NCBI RefSeq assembly: GCF_963676685.1
Contig: NC_092347.1
Location: forward strand, 90,584,592 to 90,648,591
Reading direction: 5' to 3'
From: Mytilus edulis
Lineage: Eukaryota; Mollusca; Bivalvia; Mytilida; Mytilidae
Length of the DNA: 64,000 nucleotides
In this document: positions 12,901 through 25,648 of the stretch, in pieces
How positions within the stretch are numbered: the first letter of the stretch is position 1
Layout: every line of letters starts with the position of its first letter
The notes under the pieces: model-generated
The model's database searches: none
What the model saw: the letters and a program-made list of their open reading frames with translations, nothing else
Told to the model about the DNA's origin: nothing
Program-made: the position numbers and the translations under genes

Positions 12901-15900
12901 AAGCTGAAAACCATAACTGTTGTTGGGTTTTGAGTTTTATACTTCAAATTGTTTTAAAGTTATGGTTTTAAAGTCAAAAGAAAACACTTCTGTATAGTTC
13001 AATACTTAATTCAAAACAAAAAACCTAACATAGTTATAAATCTACATAGTAATACAGTGTTCTCCCCAGGCCGTTTTAGCGTCGCGGTACCGCGATACTA
13101 TATTATTTTACCGTGATGCTATAATAATTCCCGCGACGCTATAATTATTCCCGTGACGCTATAATTATTTTGAAGATGCTATTTTTGAACTTTCATCTAT
13201 TATCGATTATGATCATAAAAATTATATCACCTTTAATTGTAATCCCTTTAAGTCGGACACTAAGGCAATTAAGAGATTGAATAGCCAGGTGTTAATTGCC
13301 CTCACGGTGATAACTGTTTGGATGCGAATATCCCAAGCTGACACTTGTGACATGACTAATACCACGTTTCTGCAATCACCAATTTCGACATGGAAAAATG
13401 CAATCACAAAAACAGTTCGTTATCTATGTTTTGTATTACGAAATTTCAAAGATTAAAATGATTTTTTATTTTTTAAAAGGTGTTGTTTATTTGTGCAACT
13501 CTCCAAATACTTTCTTTCTCTTCCGGTAATACGAGAGCGAGAATTTTGGTTTTGAGCTAAAATAAGTTGTATACTTCTTTAAAAAGTGATCATAATTGGC
13601 TTAAGTTTATGTTTAATTTATTTAATGCATTAAAAGCGTCTTATTCATTCACAATCTCTTGTCAAACAATGTTCATTCTCGAGCTCATTTTCGTAAATTT
13701 TTCTACGGCCGCCATTGCACATTTTTGTGTAAACTACGGATCGGAATCGGACCAGATATGACAAAAATCCGCATTTTCACGATAATGACAACAGACGGAC
13801 GGTAGACAGAAAAAATATACCAATAGAGAAAACTACGCATTAATAGACTATTTGTTAGATAACTTTGTTAAAAATACGTATCATTTTGATGTAAAGATAA
13901 GAAATAACAGGGACTAATTCATTCAGTGCCATGAAACAATGAATTTCATAAACATGATAAAAAAAAAGTTTTTAAATTGATATTTTTTTTGCTACTTTTG
14001 CTACTAGTACTTTATCTTTACTTAATAATATAATATAAAAAAATAGTTAATTTTTTTTTTACGCAAAATGTGATGCTATCCAAAATTTCTGGGGAGAACA
14101 CTGTAATATGACATCAAATAGTTAGTGAGGGATGCAATTTTTATTGAAAAAAAGACAAAAACATTACGTAACTATAACTCAGCTGTCCCTGCACAAAATT
14201 ATAGAACAAAAATATATTTTATAGTCTGAATGCACCACATTTTAAGTAAGGATTCCATGTTATGACAAACCTGTTACTTTTCAGCTAAAAGGACATTTTC
14301 AACATAAACCAATAGTTTTACTGGGATGGGATACAGGCTCATTAATTGCTTGTCATGTAAGTAGAAACATAACTTACAATTTATCATTGGCTTGCCTATG
14401 ACTTTTCATTAATCATATAAAGACACATTATTAAGAGATTGACACTTATTTAGAATTTTTAATAAACAATTTCTTTATGGCTTGTTAGAATTGCTGTGAT
14501 AAATGCTTTTAAAGGTCTTAAATTTTACTGACATTATCTATGTATCTATAAACAAGGTCTATGACAAATTTGATAATCAGTGCTGAATCTGCTGATCAAC
14601 TTTTCTTACAAGAGTTATATCCCTTTGTACACTTCTTGCAGGATATCTATGAAAATTTTAAAGAAAAAAAAAGTATGTTGAAGTTATTTCCCTTGTTCAG
14701 ATGAAATATGTGCATCTGAGGGACATTGGACTGACACTGTTCTTTTGTATTTATCAAATAATAATATTACATATGTTTTAGGTGGCACTGCAAGAGACTG
14801 TGTCTGCTGTGGTATGTCTTGGTCTACCATTGAGTGGCATCAGTGGATATAGAGGGGTGAGTAGAACAAATATCCATAGAGGTAAAGGTTATGTATTTGA
14901 ATAATGTTAAAAAGTAGTTAAATCACAGTATTAAACAGTTAAAGGAGGTTTAAGTCCATTATTAAACTTGCCCATATAAATGAAAGAAATACTTCGGTAC
15001 AGTTATATTTCCTTACCCATTGAAACAGGAATCTGATTAGTGACTGTTATATTCATATTTTTTTCAAACATAGCAAACAACAAATATCAGATAGAATCAA
15101 GTTGCTTAGTCTTAATAGAATTTAAAAAGTCTTTTACACAATTATCCAGGGTGCTCAACATTTGAATTGTGATTTATAATTTGCAAAATTAATTAATGAA
15201 TTCTAACTTATTGAAGATGAATATTATTGCGTAACTTATTGAATATGAATGTCATTGCGTTCAGACGGTGTGTCCAGCATTAAGATCTATGTGAAGGGAA
15301 TTTTTATTGTTCTCAGCTGCCTATCCACATGTTTTATGTAAACAAATGTTTTGTTTATTTTGTCATAGCATGTTTATGCTTTGCAAAAAAGATTCACTCA
15401 AACAGTCTCTTCTTTTTAAATATAGGATATAGAAGATTCGTTACTAGACCTGACAACGCCTTCTTTGTTTGTGATTGGTCAGAACTCCACAACAACAAAT
15501 ATGGATGATATGGAGGATCTGCGTGAGAGAATGAGGGCAGAGAATGCTTTAGTTGTTATAGGTGGCGCTGATAATCAACTCAGAATGTCAAGGGCAAAAC
15601 GAAAGCAAGAAGGAATTACACAGATCGTCTGTGATAAAAAGATTTTGGTAAATTTTTATAAGTTTTATTTAAAGTTGTTTTCTATGACATATACAAAGGT
15701 AGGGCCAAATAAAGTCTTGACCGTGTCAAGAATGAGGCCACACAAAGGGGTTACTACTAATGTTGTTGTCCATGTTATCTGCTTAGTAGTCCCCTGCCAC
15801 ATTTTGATTTGACATTATGACTTTGAAGTTTGAATGTATATTATGTGGAAGCTGAATTTCTAGAAATATGTAAACAAAATATTCATATGTGTTATGACTA

Positions 15901-18900
15901 CTTGCACAAATATTTGATACAATCAAAATGATTAAATAAGTTTCACAGCTGTTATTGGTTTTATTAAGGAATAATGAAGAAATGCCAATTATATTAGCTC
16001 ATCAAAGAAGCAGTACTATAAAACGAAATAAAGGATTTCTGTTCATATTTTGTAGGATGAAATATCTGAATTTCTTGGTGGAATATTATCACAGTCAACA
16101 TCCCAATATGTAGAAACACCAGAGGCGTCAGATGCTGAAATGAAGAAGAAACCTAAAAAAAGGGTAGGCTTTATTGTACAAAAATATCCTCTCAAATTTG
16201 TATAGGATTTAAATATATAAGCCATATTTAAAATGGCAATTTCCCACTTAAAACAATTTTATTAACATATTTACATTCTGTAATAGATACATAAAGTATT
16301 GTTTTATTCTCTTGGCCTTGATACCGCTTTCTAATTTTTAATGCATTATCAAGATTAAAAGAAGAATATATTTAGTATCTCAAATAATATTAGCCCAAAT
16401 CTAGAATTTATTGTGTGCATTTATTATTTTGGTGTTTAAAGAATGGACACAAGTCTGAGTTTAACAATTGCAATATAAGGAAAAGCTACATCAAATATCA
16501 GAAAGCAAGATCTTAGTATAGCTATACTCACCTAGTTGCATACACCTTATCGCTATTTGTCCGCCATTGCTGGATATCACACAGGTTCCCGTAAAATGTT
16601 GAGGCATAAAACAAAATATTTGACGCCACAATGGAAAAGTGATTGTTGTTGACGTCAAAAGTTCAAGCGGCCGGGTCAGCCGGGATTAGCGATAAGGTGT
16701 ATTATTTGCATTGACAAAAACTTTCAATAATATCTGAATTTACAGTACTGTATAAAGAGCATCACTTTTAAAGTTGCTTTCTCATGTTTCTAAAAATACA
16801 TGACTTATTTGGACTGTATGTTTATAAAAATATAAGTAACAGCAAGTCAATTGATTCTATCAAAGTTTCTCACTTTACATTGTACATTCTACCAAAGACT
16901 TGTTTAATACTGTATGAATAAAATTTTACTTTTGTGTAAGAACCGCCTGTCTGTTGATTACAAAAAATATTTGTTGGTAACACAAATTCTTTCAAGGTAG
17001 AAAACCAATTTGATAAGAATTGAATAATATGATCATATAAGAATTTGATATTGTGCAAACTAAATAACTGCATTTGATTGTGGTAAATGGTTACTCTACA
17101 GGGATAAATCAACTAAGTCAATCAAGTCTCAGAATTAAAACAAATCTTTATCAAGTCAAACCATTTTATATGGCACTTAATCATTACACATACATGTGAT
17201 TATACTGCTGACTGAGATTTTTCTCATATTTTTAACAGCCTATTTGTATATTTTGCTCTTTTAAACAATTTTTCTTCAATTTCTGTTTGAAGATCAGAAT
17301 TTCTATAAGTATATATAGTACTTATTATAATCTTGATTTTTCTATTTTAGACAGAGAAATTAATGACAGTTTCAGGGGCAAGTCATATAAAAACTGAAAT
17401 CGGCACAAAAGCTCAACATACAGGTATTTATTACTTTCCTTTATCTTCATATAAAAATTTTAATAATTATAAAATTTTATAAAATGTTTTCATAAGACAA
17501 GTTTCAGAAAGTAGACTCAATCTAGTCAAAATAATCAAATCTGCTTGTTTCTTTTGATATATGCATGAAGGAATTTCCTAGAAATCTTTAAAGTATGTAT
17601 AAAGTTGATTAGCTAATTTTGTGCAGTTGAAAATCTAAGAAAACAACTTTACAGCTCTTTGCAAGACCAAGTTAAATGCAGATAAAAAAGATTTTGAAAA
17701 AAGATTGTTTGTCAGAGGTTAAAAGTTTTCCAGAACATGAAAATTACACTATATATTTTATATATAAATATGAAAAAAAGATTGTTGTAAATGTATTTTT
17801 TATCAACCATGAAAATCTGCACACATTTATGATCTATAATTTCAATAAAATCCAACAAGAAAATGTTTTTCTTTATTATTTGTTTTTCAAATGAAATTTT
17901 TGAAGTGTAAATAACCTCAGACTGTATACCAACTTAAATCGCATGACTTTGGTGGAAAGAAAAATAATGGAAATGTAAATCTTTGCTAATGTGTAGAACT
18001 TGGATCTTATCATCTTATTAAAATACATCGAGTAAATAAGAAAATTGCAAAATTGAACAGCTGAGAAGTTGTCTAGAAAAGGCTACACAACAAGTATCTG
18101 CCAAAATGAGTTGATTTAAAGTATTTAACTTCACTCTTGTGGCCTTTTTTTACCTCAAAAAATTTGTGTCAATCATATACTTAGTCTGTGAAATATACTT
18201 CATATAAGCTTTTATTATTTTCTACTACAAATTTTTCAGGTTCAACTATAGTGCCCAAAAGGAAATCCACTCATAGTTCTTTGGCTCCTCCACGGAAGAG
18301 AATTAAATCTGCACCAGACTCAAAGTTTTCACCTGGTACAACTCATGTTATGAAGAGTGCACCAGAGTTATCTGGATTGTTACGAGGACAGAGACAAATA
18401 CATGACATAAAACAAGAGATAGATATGCAAAATAGACTTTTGAAGGAAGGATCTGCTTTATATTCTGATCTGAAGGCACAGCTAGCTGCTAAGGCTACTG
18501 CACATCAGGCATTAGCAGGTTCACTGACATCAGCTGATATTAAGGCACAGCTGGCAGCTAAAGCAGCACAACAGTCTCTTGTGGCTTCACTAGCCAGTAG
18601 TTCTCAATTAAACAGTGTTCGACAGGTATCAGCCAATACCTTGAGCTCCGTTCAATCAGCTGGGGGTAATCACAATGAAAGCATGTTGTCAAAACATTTA
18701 CAGACATCATCAGAGAATACGTTACCAAGCCTAGCCTCCACGCTCACTTCATTACACAATGCTCTGAGAACTGGTGGATACAAACCATCTGTCCATATAA
18801 CTTCAGCTCAGTCAATGACAAGTCAGATTCAACATCTACTGTATTCATCTGTTAATAGAACAACAGAATCTAAGACACAGAAATCACTTCCAACATTGTT

Positions 18901-19765
18901 GTCATCGTTAAAATCTCCTGCCATGGTTTCTCCGGGGAGTATACTGGAGGCATCCTCATCCCCAAGTCACACATCAGGCACTCCTATTAATTCATCAATC
19001 ACCACACAAACTGATAGTGAGAAACTTCAGGCCATTCAGAAACTCCAATTCCATGATTTTCCTCTTACCACAGCAAGCTTGATCAAGTTTCCAAACACGG
19101 CTACTTTGACACAGGCTAAAATATTAACAAGTTCAAATGCCACTAAAAGTCCAAGCCCAGGTTTATCTGACATCAGTAAACCCTCTACAGTTCAGATTGT
19201 CACCAGTAAAGGAAATCAAATGGAGTCCTCAGGAACAATGACCATGGAAACAGATGATACATCTCCTCCGCGGCCACAGAGACCAGCTATTGTCAGCACT
19301 GTCACGGAAGGAAATATAGTAACAGTCAGTCTGACAAGTGACAAAAGTATCATACATTCAGAACCATCCACAACTAAAGTCCATACCACTGGATCAGGAA
19401 TAATCAGACCTATTGCTACTTCAGAAACACTAGGCAAAGTCAATTCTTTACTGGAATCTAGTCCTGTCATTCAAAGAACATCCACAAACATTGTAACTCC
19501 TAGCTCTTCACAAATAGGGAGCTACACCATTACCAAAACATACGAATCCACATCAAAAAAGACCCCAGTTACCAGCACGACAACTCATGTGGGGTCTTTA
19601 GTCCCAAAGTCTAGTACTACAACTCATTCTGTAACCCCTAAGACTAGTAAATCTACAGCTGCCACAACAGTAACATCCTACACAGCCACACCTAAACCAG
19701 CGTTGTCTACCATCGCAGCTACAAGAACAAGGAGAATTAAAACGCCAAAACAGTATGACCTGTGA
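6907..19765 (+). CDS. KANSL3: KANSL3, KAT8 regulatory NSL complex subunit 3 (13 coding exons)
   Basis: Coding exons: 6907-7064, 8686-8838, 9953-10043, 10480-10563, 11235-11336, 12061-12195, 12491-12709, 14285-14356, 14782-14856, 15426-15647, 16056-16163, 17351-17423 and 18240-19765. Every junction is GT-AG and all phases fit, giving about 1005 aa (human KANSL3 is about 900). Conserved blocks agree with the vertebrate protein in order: [61 protein letters not shown] and [16 protein letters not shown]3 is a subunit of the nuclear NSL complex, which carries the MOF/KAT8 histone H4 acetyltransferase. The middle (roughly residues 200-480) is an alpha/beta-hydrolase-like fold. Its nucleophile-elbow position reads GWDTG (about 328-332) with Thr instead of Ser, so it is probably non-catalytic, as in vertebrates. 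The long last exon is Ser/Thr-rich, with a short coiled coil and two copies of a D(L/I)KAQLAAKA motif. An untranslated part of exon 1 probably begins at 6872 after a TTTCAG acceptor, so further 5' non-coding exons are likely. Confidence 0.95.
7193..7997 (+). repeat. Dispersed repeat family R4 with four 169-bp internal tandem units
   Basis: The element opens at TTTTTATGCCCCACCTAC and ends near GGACACATTCTTGTTTTT. It lies in KANSL3 intron 1. Inside it the phrase TTTTTGGTCAAGGTAGTTTT recurs at about 7303, 7472, 7641 and 7810, an exact 169-bp spacing. Each unit continues with AATCAACTTGAAACTTAGTA and ends with a 'cacggtccactg' block. A related copy with a single unit lies in opposite orientation at 36945-37245. 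Confidence 0.85.
8474..8670 (+). repeat. R2 repeat, copy b
   Basis: A diverged R2 copy starting GGAAGATGTGGTGTGAGTGC and CAATGAGACAACTTTCCATC, then the TACGGCCTTCAAC block and AAACGGGAAAACGAAC. It lies just before KANSL3 exon 2, and its end nearly touches the acceptor at 8685. Confidence 0.8.
11548..11705 (+). repeat. R2 repeat, copy c
   Basis: AAGATGTGGTATGATTGCCA at the left end, then ACCAGAGACCAAATGA, and TGGCCCAGACATGGCAATGT near the right end. It lies in KANSL3 intron 5. Confidence 0.8.
13054..14104. mobile_element. Non-autonomous TIR element of about 1.05 kb
   Basis: Perfect 16-bp terminal inverted repeats ACAGTGTTCTCCCCAG lie at 13054-13069 and 14089-14104. Just inside the left end, a unit of about 24 bp (CGCGACGCTATAATTATTCC and variants) is repeated about four times (13108-13195). 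The CAGTGTTC start resembles hAT-superfamily ends, but I could not find a convincing 8-bp target duplication. No transposase reading frame is present. It lies in KANSL3 intron 7. Confidence 0.7.
16541..16701. mobile_element. Short MITE of about 161 bp
   Basis: Terminal inverted repeats TACACCTTATCGCTA (16541-16555) and TAGCGATAAGGTGTA (16687-16701) are exact complements. The interior is GC-richer than its surroundings (GCGGCCGGGTCAGCCGGGAT). It lies in KANSL3 intron 11. The target duplication is unclear. Confidence 0.7.
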
Positions 19766-20505
19766 ACTAATGAACTAGGAATCTGCTGGACTTCAGTAAA
19801 CATACAAAACAATACAATGAGGAATATGATCAGACAAGAATATTACTTTCAATACACGTCTTGGATAAAGATGATAACATTGCTAAAGATTTATCCTGTT
19901 GTTTGAAAAATGTATGGATATGAACATGTGTGTTTCAGAGAGACATATGTCAATGCAAAATGTGCAGTTGTGTATGGGAAGAACTCAACTACCGGTATGT
20001 TAAATGTGTGGAATGGTGTCCTTCTATTGGTCCTGTCATACTATTACATAATTTGAGACAGTCTCTTAATGGCCAAGGAAGGATGATATAGTGCTTAGTG
20101 TTTATGACATTAAAGTTTTGTCTTTGATGGTGTTTTTTTTAAAGCAGGAGCCTTTAAGATAACCATCAAAGTATTTGACATTTCTGTAATGCTAAAACTG
20201 AAATTTGAACCTTAAATCGGAGATAACATTTGAGTATACAAAGTTTATACCTAGATTTTTGTTTATGAAATCGCAATCGTGTACATGAATGCTGTTTAAA
20301 TTCATTTCTGTTAATGTTTTGTTATAAGACGCAATAGTTGCACAAAACTGTTTTGTGTTGTATCAATGTGCTATTTCATTACATCATTAATATACATGTT
20401 TTAAATTACAGAGTCTTGTGTTTATTATTATAGCCAAGAAAGACCATCTTCAGACGGCTGTGATAAATTCCTTGCTATGTCAATAAACAGCTTACATGAT
20501 CAATA
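19766..20505 (+). other. KANSL3: KANSL3 3' UTR and polyadenylation signal
   Basis: After the TGA stop there is about 715 bp of AT-rich sequence without coding motifs. AATAAA at 20482-20487 is the most plausible polyadenylation signal and would put the transcript end near 20500. Confidence 0.5.
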
Positions 20506-23500
20506 TTTCTGTCTTATTGGACTAGTAAAACAAACATTTGTTCTCATGATTGTTTAATACAGAAGTCACTTCTGACATGTTTTCTAGCCTAGTCATAGTT
20601 TTCTGCAAAAGTTGGGGTTTAATATTGATGAACATTAACCTTGTTTTAAGAGTAAAAAAAGAAGTGGAAGATTACCAAAGGGAGACTCACAAGTCAAAGA
20701 GATATCAGCAAAATTATGGTAAAACAAAAAACAAATGAGACAAACAACTGTTACAGTCTACAAAAAAAAACCTAAAAGACTCAGCAACATGATTCCCATC
20801 AAAACCTTTCTTTAATAGAATGTGTGTCTGTCTCAAGTCAAGAGCATGTTATTCTGCTATTTTTTGTATTTTCTATTAATTATTTTGTCAATAGGTGGTT
20901 TCTAGATTGAATTAACATTTTGTCATGTGTGTGGCTTCTATTATAGCTTATATACGGAATTAGCTTGTAAAAATCTGTATGGTGCACTAGAGTTGATTAT
21001 ATCACAGCCATTTAGTCTCTGGTGGATAGTTGTCTCATTGGCAATTTGTTTGCTCCTTATTTCTAAACAAAGAAAAAGGGCCAGCAGTATTTTTCAAAGA
21101 ACACGATTGGTGCTTCTCTCCTTAAAGAGAATAGGAAAACTTTTATAGAATAGAGGAACTATTAAGTCAAAATGTACACATAGAAGGTTTTCTCAGTAAA
21201 CAATAAATACAAGTGGTTCTGAAACAACAGAAAAACTAAGTCTTTTGATTATACTGTCTGTTAAAAGCCAAACAATCGAATACTTTCAAGGTATACAGGA
21301 AATTCGCAGTATATGTATTTCTAGTGAACCTGTGTTGTAGAAAGAAGAGTAAATGGCTAGGTTATGTATCCAGCAAAAATAAACCTACCCGTCTTGCTAA
21401 ATGAAATTGGTATCAAATTCATATAGAATTGGTGACTGGCATAACGGACACGGGAACAATCTTGAGTGCAACATTTAAGGCCAGTGGTCATAATTCATGT
21501 TAATTTTGTTGACCAATGTCTTCTTTTATATACAGAATTATGTCAGGACTTGCAAGATACAAATCCTTGGGAATTGACACCCCTATGCTTTAAACGATCA
21601 TTTTGGTTCTATGTAGATATCTTTTATGTTTGTTAAAATCATTTTTATGTCGTGGCAGAAATGTTTGGGACCACAAAATGCAGTTTACACACAATTATTA
21701 CACAAAGGTTATTATTTGAAAATGTCGCGCAACTAGCTGAAAATAATGCATTGGAGATGGTATTTTACTTTGAAGAAATCCTTTGTTTCAGGTTTCAGAA
21801 ACTTTTTTTTTATAATATATATATATATATATGCAATTCAAGTTAAAAGATAAATTGTGTCAAGGTTGTTACTTTTGTTCCGTTGAAGCTTAATTTAGAC
21901 AATACTAAACTACTTTAGTTTGATTTGATAGAGAGAAAAAAAATGTTTGAAATATCCGTATGATGATGAATGTCGTCTGATTCCGGTTGTGCTTTCTCAC
22001 AAAATCGTTTAAGCTATCGGATGTTATATTGAACCATGTGCCAATCTCTCACCAATATTGTTAGCTAAAGAATACACCTTTCAAAACAAGACCCTTGTAA
22101 GTTTGTCAAATATTTAACAAATCTTCAGCAGACCTTAATTTGAAGTCTTGAACACAAAAAAAGTTAATGAACAAAAAATCTGTTTCTTCTGCTGCAAATT
22201 TTATTTATTTGGGTAGTTAATTTATTTGAACTTTACCATTTTCTGATTATCATGATTGAAAGTCCCAAGTTCATAAACTGCTGAATGTCATTTAGGCATC
22301 TTGACATACAATGAAGAAATATTGTGAGGAACCAGTTAACAAATGACTACATTAACGACATTTTAATTGTCATGTTATATGAAATACCTATATTTAACAA
22401 TATTTAATAATCAATTCAGTAGAATTTACTCTCTTTTAAATGCTATATACCGGTATTTGTTATTACGTATATAACACATAAAACTTTTTATTTTTATCGG
22501 AAAAACCATGCATATTTAGTATTTTTCAAGGTTGAATCGTTATAATGCGAACAAAGACGCTTATTTAACTACTAAAATGATTTATATATATAAAAAAAGT
22601 GCATCATTCTTTTTAACGGTATGTTAAGTCAGGGATATAGAGAGTCCCTTGTTAAGTACGGTCGTACCGCACATTCATGCATTGTTCTTTGAACCTTTAA
22701 GTTTATTAACTGTGTCGAAGAGCACTTTTACCAACAACACGGATCGCCGTAATCGTTTGACTTTATTATGTTCTTAAAATCCAACTTTCACTAGATTATA
22801 TCCCATCTACACGAAAATTCACGGTATACATCGTACATATGTGTATTTTGAGGTTCTTGCAACATAATGACGTATTTTTGAACATGTACATTCAAACTGT
22901 TTATACTTAAAGATCAATGAAAACTGCAACCAAATAGCATACTTTATAAAATTATTAGTAAAACAGTGCATTTATTTTCAAATGAAAACTGAAATATAGG
23001 TCATGGGTTTCCCTTAATTTGAAATTTTATTTTGCCGCTTGTGAAAGAACACGATTCTAGACATGATATATAGATATAGGAAGATGTGGTATGATATACA
23101 AGGCAACGCCTTTCGGGGTTAAAAAAACAACTGCACAAAATCTGACATTTCATGCATTTATATATAGAAGAAGTTAAAAATTCTTATTTAGTATTTGAAC
23201 AGCTTGTATTTCTGAATACTCATTATGACATAATAGTAGATGACCGTGACATTTTCTAGGTCAAATGACCGGCTATCCCAAGTCAGAAGCCTGTAATCAG
23301 CAAGTGGTTGTCGTTTGTTGCTGTGTTACATATTTGTTTTTGGTTCATTATTTTATACATGAATTAGGCCAATAGTTTTTTCGTTTGAATTGTTTTACCT
23401 TGTAATTTCGTGGCCTTTTTATAACTGACTATGCGGTATGGTCTTTGCTCATTGTAGAAGGCCGTACGGTGACCTATAGTTATTATTTCTTGTGTCAAGT

Positions 23501-25648
23501 GGTTTCTTGTGAAGAATTGTCTCATTGGCAATCAAACCACATCTTCTTTTTTATATAGTCTTGCAACGTTTTTATTAACTTTTTTGTTTTTTCTTTTGTA
23601 CTTTATAGGTCTAACATTTCCGCACCATTACTTATTTCTTTGTTCAACAGGATCATATACATCCTAAAAGTCTCAAGCTTCTAAATTAAAACCGCCCAAA
23701 AATCTTTTTTTTTTTGGTATTTCGGATACAAAACTAGAGTCGTATTGAAAATACTTTTACAATATTAGTTTGTATGAAGAAATGTTGTTTCATGACTTTC
23801 ATTGCAATTGTTGAATTTTATTATGTCATAATTTTGTCTTGGTATATACATGAAATATTCGTAACTTGACAATAAGCAACCATCAATCTCACGGTTTTTA
23901 CTTTTTAGCCTATCATGATTTTAATAACAGATTTGGGTACAGATTTATAACGTTCATGTTTCAAACAACATAATGAAACAAGAAATACATCTCGTATTGA
24001 CATTGAAGCAAAGGGACCTTCCAATAAAATAATTATATATTGACCTTTAATCTTTTTTCTTGTTAAAATATGTATCTCCGCGTTGGGTAGTGTATAAAGA
24101 GAGGAAAAGGGAATCTGAAAGGGTATGCAAGTGGTTTTTTACAATACAATACAATACAATATTTTTATTTCAGTCCAAATTAAAGGGCCCATGTTTTTGT
24201 TGTAAGATGATTTTATACAGTTTTAAAGGCTTCTTAAATTATATGTCTTATACCTTGGAATAAATCTCCGTAGTAAGAAAATCACTTGGATTATACAAAA
24301 GTTTACTTCCTAAAATATACAACAGGACATATTTTTCCAGTCACTTCGCGGTTTACAGCTGTTATATGCCTGTATATTGATTTGAGTTGATCATTAGGAG
24401 GAAAGCGTTTACATAAATGGATGTGGGAACACACTGTGACACATATTCTTTTTTATGGAAAAACCAAATTAGTTTTTAAATATATCATCATTAGAAAATT
24501 ACAGGTATTCAGGTACACAATTTGAATTTCATGATTTAACACACCTGATCATGCGAAAAACACACCTAAAAATCTAATAAATCATAAATAATTCTTAACC
24601 GATGAATCTACAATTTTCGTTCATGTAAAAAAAAAAGTGTAGATAATAGTAATTTTGTTTATATGATGAAATGCCTTTACGGTTCAATAGTGTTTCGTGT
24701 TATGTAACATAAACTAAAACTAAAAATATACACATGGAGTGTAATGAAATGAGTCCGTCCGAATATTCGAAGTTTAAGACATATAAACAAACTACGTGAT
24801 ATTTATTAAAATAACTGGAAGAAAAAGGAATATAAAGCAGGTAATGCAAACTTAATAACGAGAAACAACAGCGTGAACAAAAACCCAAAAGGATCAATTG
24901 AAGTTCGCAAAACCTTTCATAGAAATCTAGTTTAGTAACACAAACCTATGCAACCAATTACCCACGTGAAAGATAAAGCTTTCCTCTCATGTGGCAGTGC
25001 TAGTAGTATCGGTTGTGTTTGATGTTTTGAATCAGTAGAGAGCAAGATTTTTCGTTCTCCTACACAATTCGACTGTTTCAAGCAGATTTTGATAATTGTA
25101 CTTTTTTTCTCACTGCAAAAACTGTTTTATGTCTCCTACATTGATTATGCACTTCTTATGTAACAATTTTGAGAATTCAGTTGAAATAGTGTTATTCCAA
25201 TTTGTTAAACATTCACTTGTATCGCAACTCACTTAGCGAAATTACTTTTAACATACATAAGAATTAGGATTGTGAAATTATATATATATTAACTTTTTAT
25301 TATTGTGAAAATATCATATTCATGCCATTTATCATTATTATTCTTATTGTATTTTTTTTCTTCATTTATACATGCAGAAGCAAACACAAAGTTACAAAAG
25401 CTACAATAGAAAACAAAAAACCATTATTTTTAAAGTAGATACATAAATGTATAAAAATGTCTTATTTTACAGTCGCTTGTGTTTCAGGTATCAAATGAAT
25501 AGGCTTTGGTTATAATCACAATTATTATTGTTTTTACAAAATATGTAAGTTACATGAGAGACAGAAATTACGTTTCAGTTTCTGATTAATTTAAACAACC
25601 ACATTGAAAGACACAGTAATTATCATAAACGGCTAAACTTGAGTTCCG
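20506..25648. other. Intergenic stretch between KANSL3 and the B-box gene
   Basis: No gene was recognised. It holds a short R2 fragment (about 21021-21045, TTGTCTCATTGGCAAT), a larger R2 copy (23405-23557), simple repeats ((AT)n near 21815-21833 and (ACAAT)n near 24147-24170) and otherwise AT-rich sequence with only short uninformative frames. Confidence 0.6.
23405..23557 (-). repeat. R2 repeat, copy e
   Basis: On the minus strand it contains AAGATGTGGTTTGATTGCC, CAATGAGACAATTCTTCAC and GGTCACCGTACGGCCTTC. Only about 300 bp away, near 23076-23095, another fragment with GGAAGATGTGGTATGAT stops abruptly, so two pieces of the same family lie close together. Confidence 0.85.
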
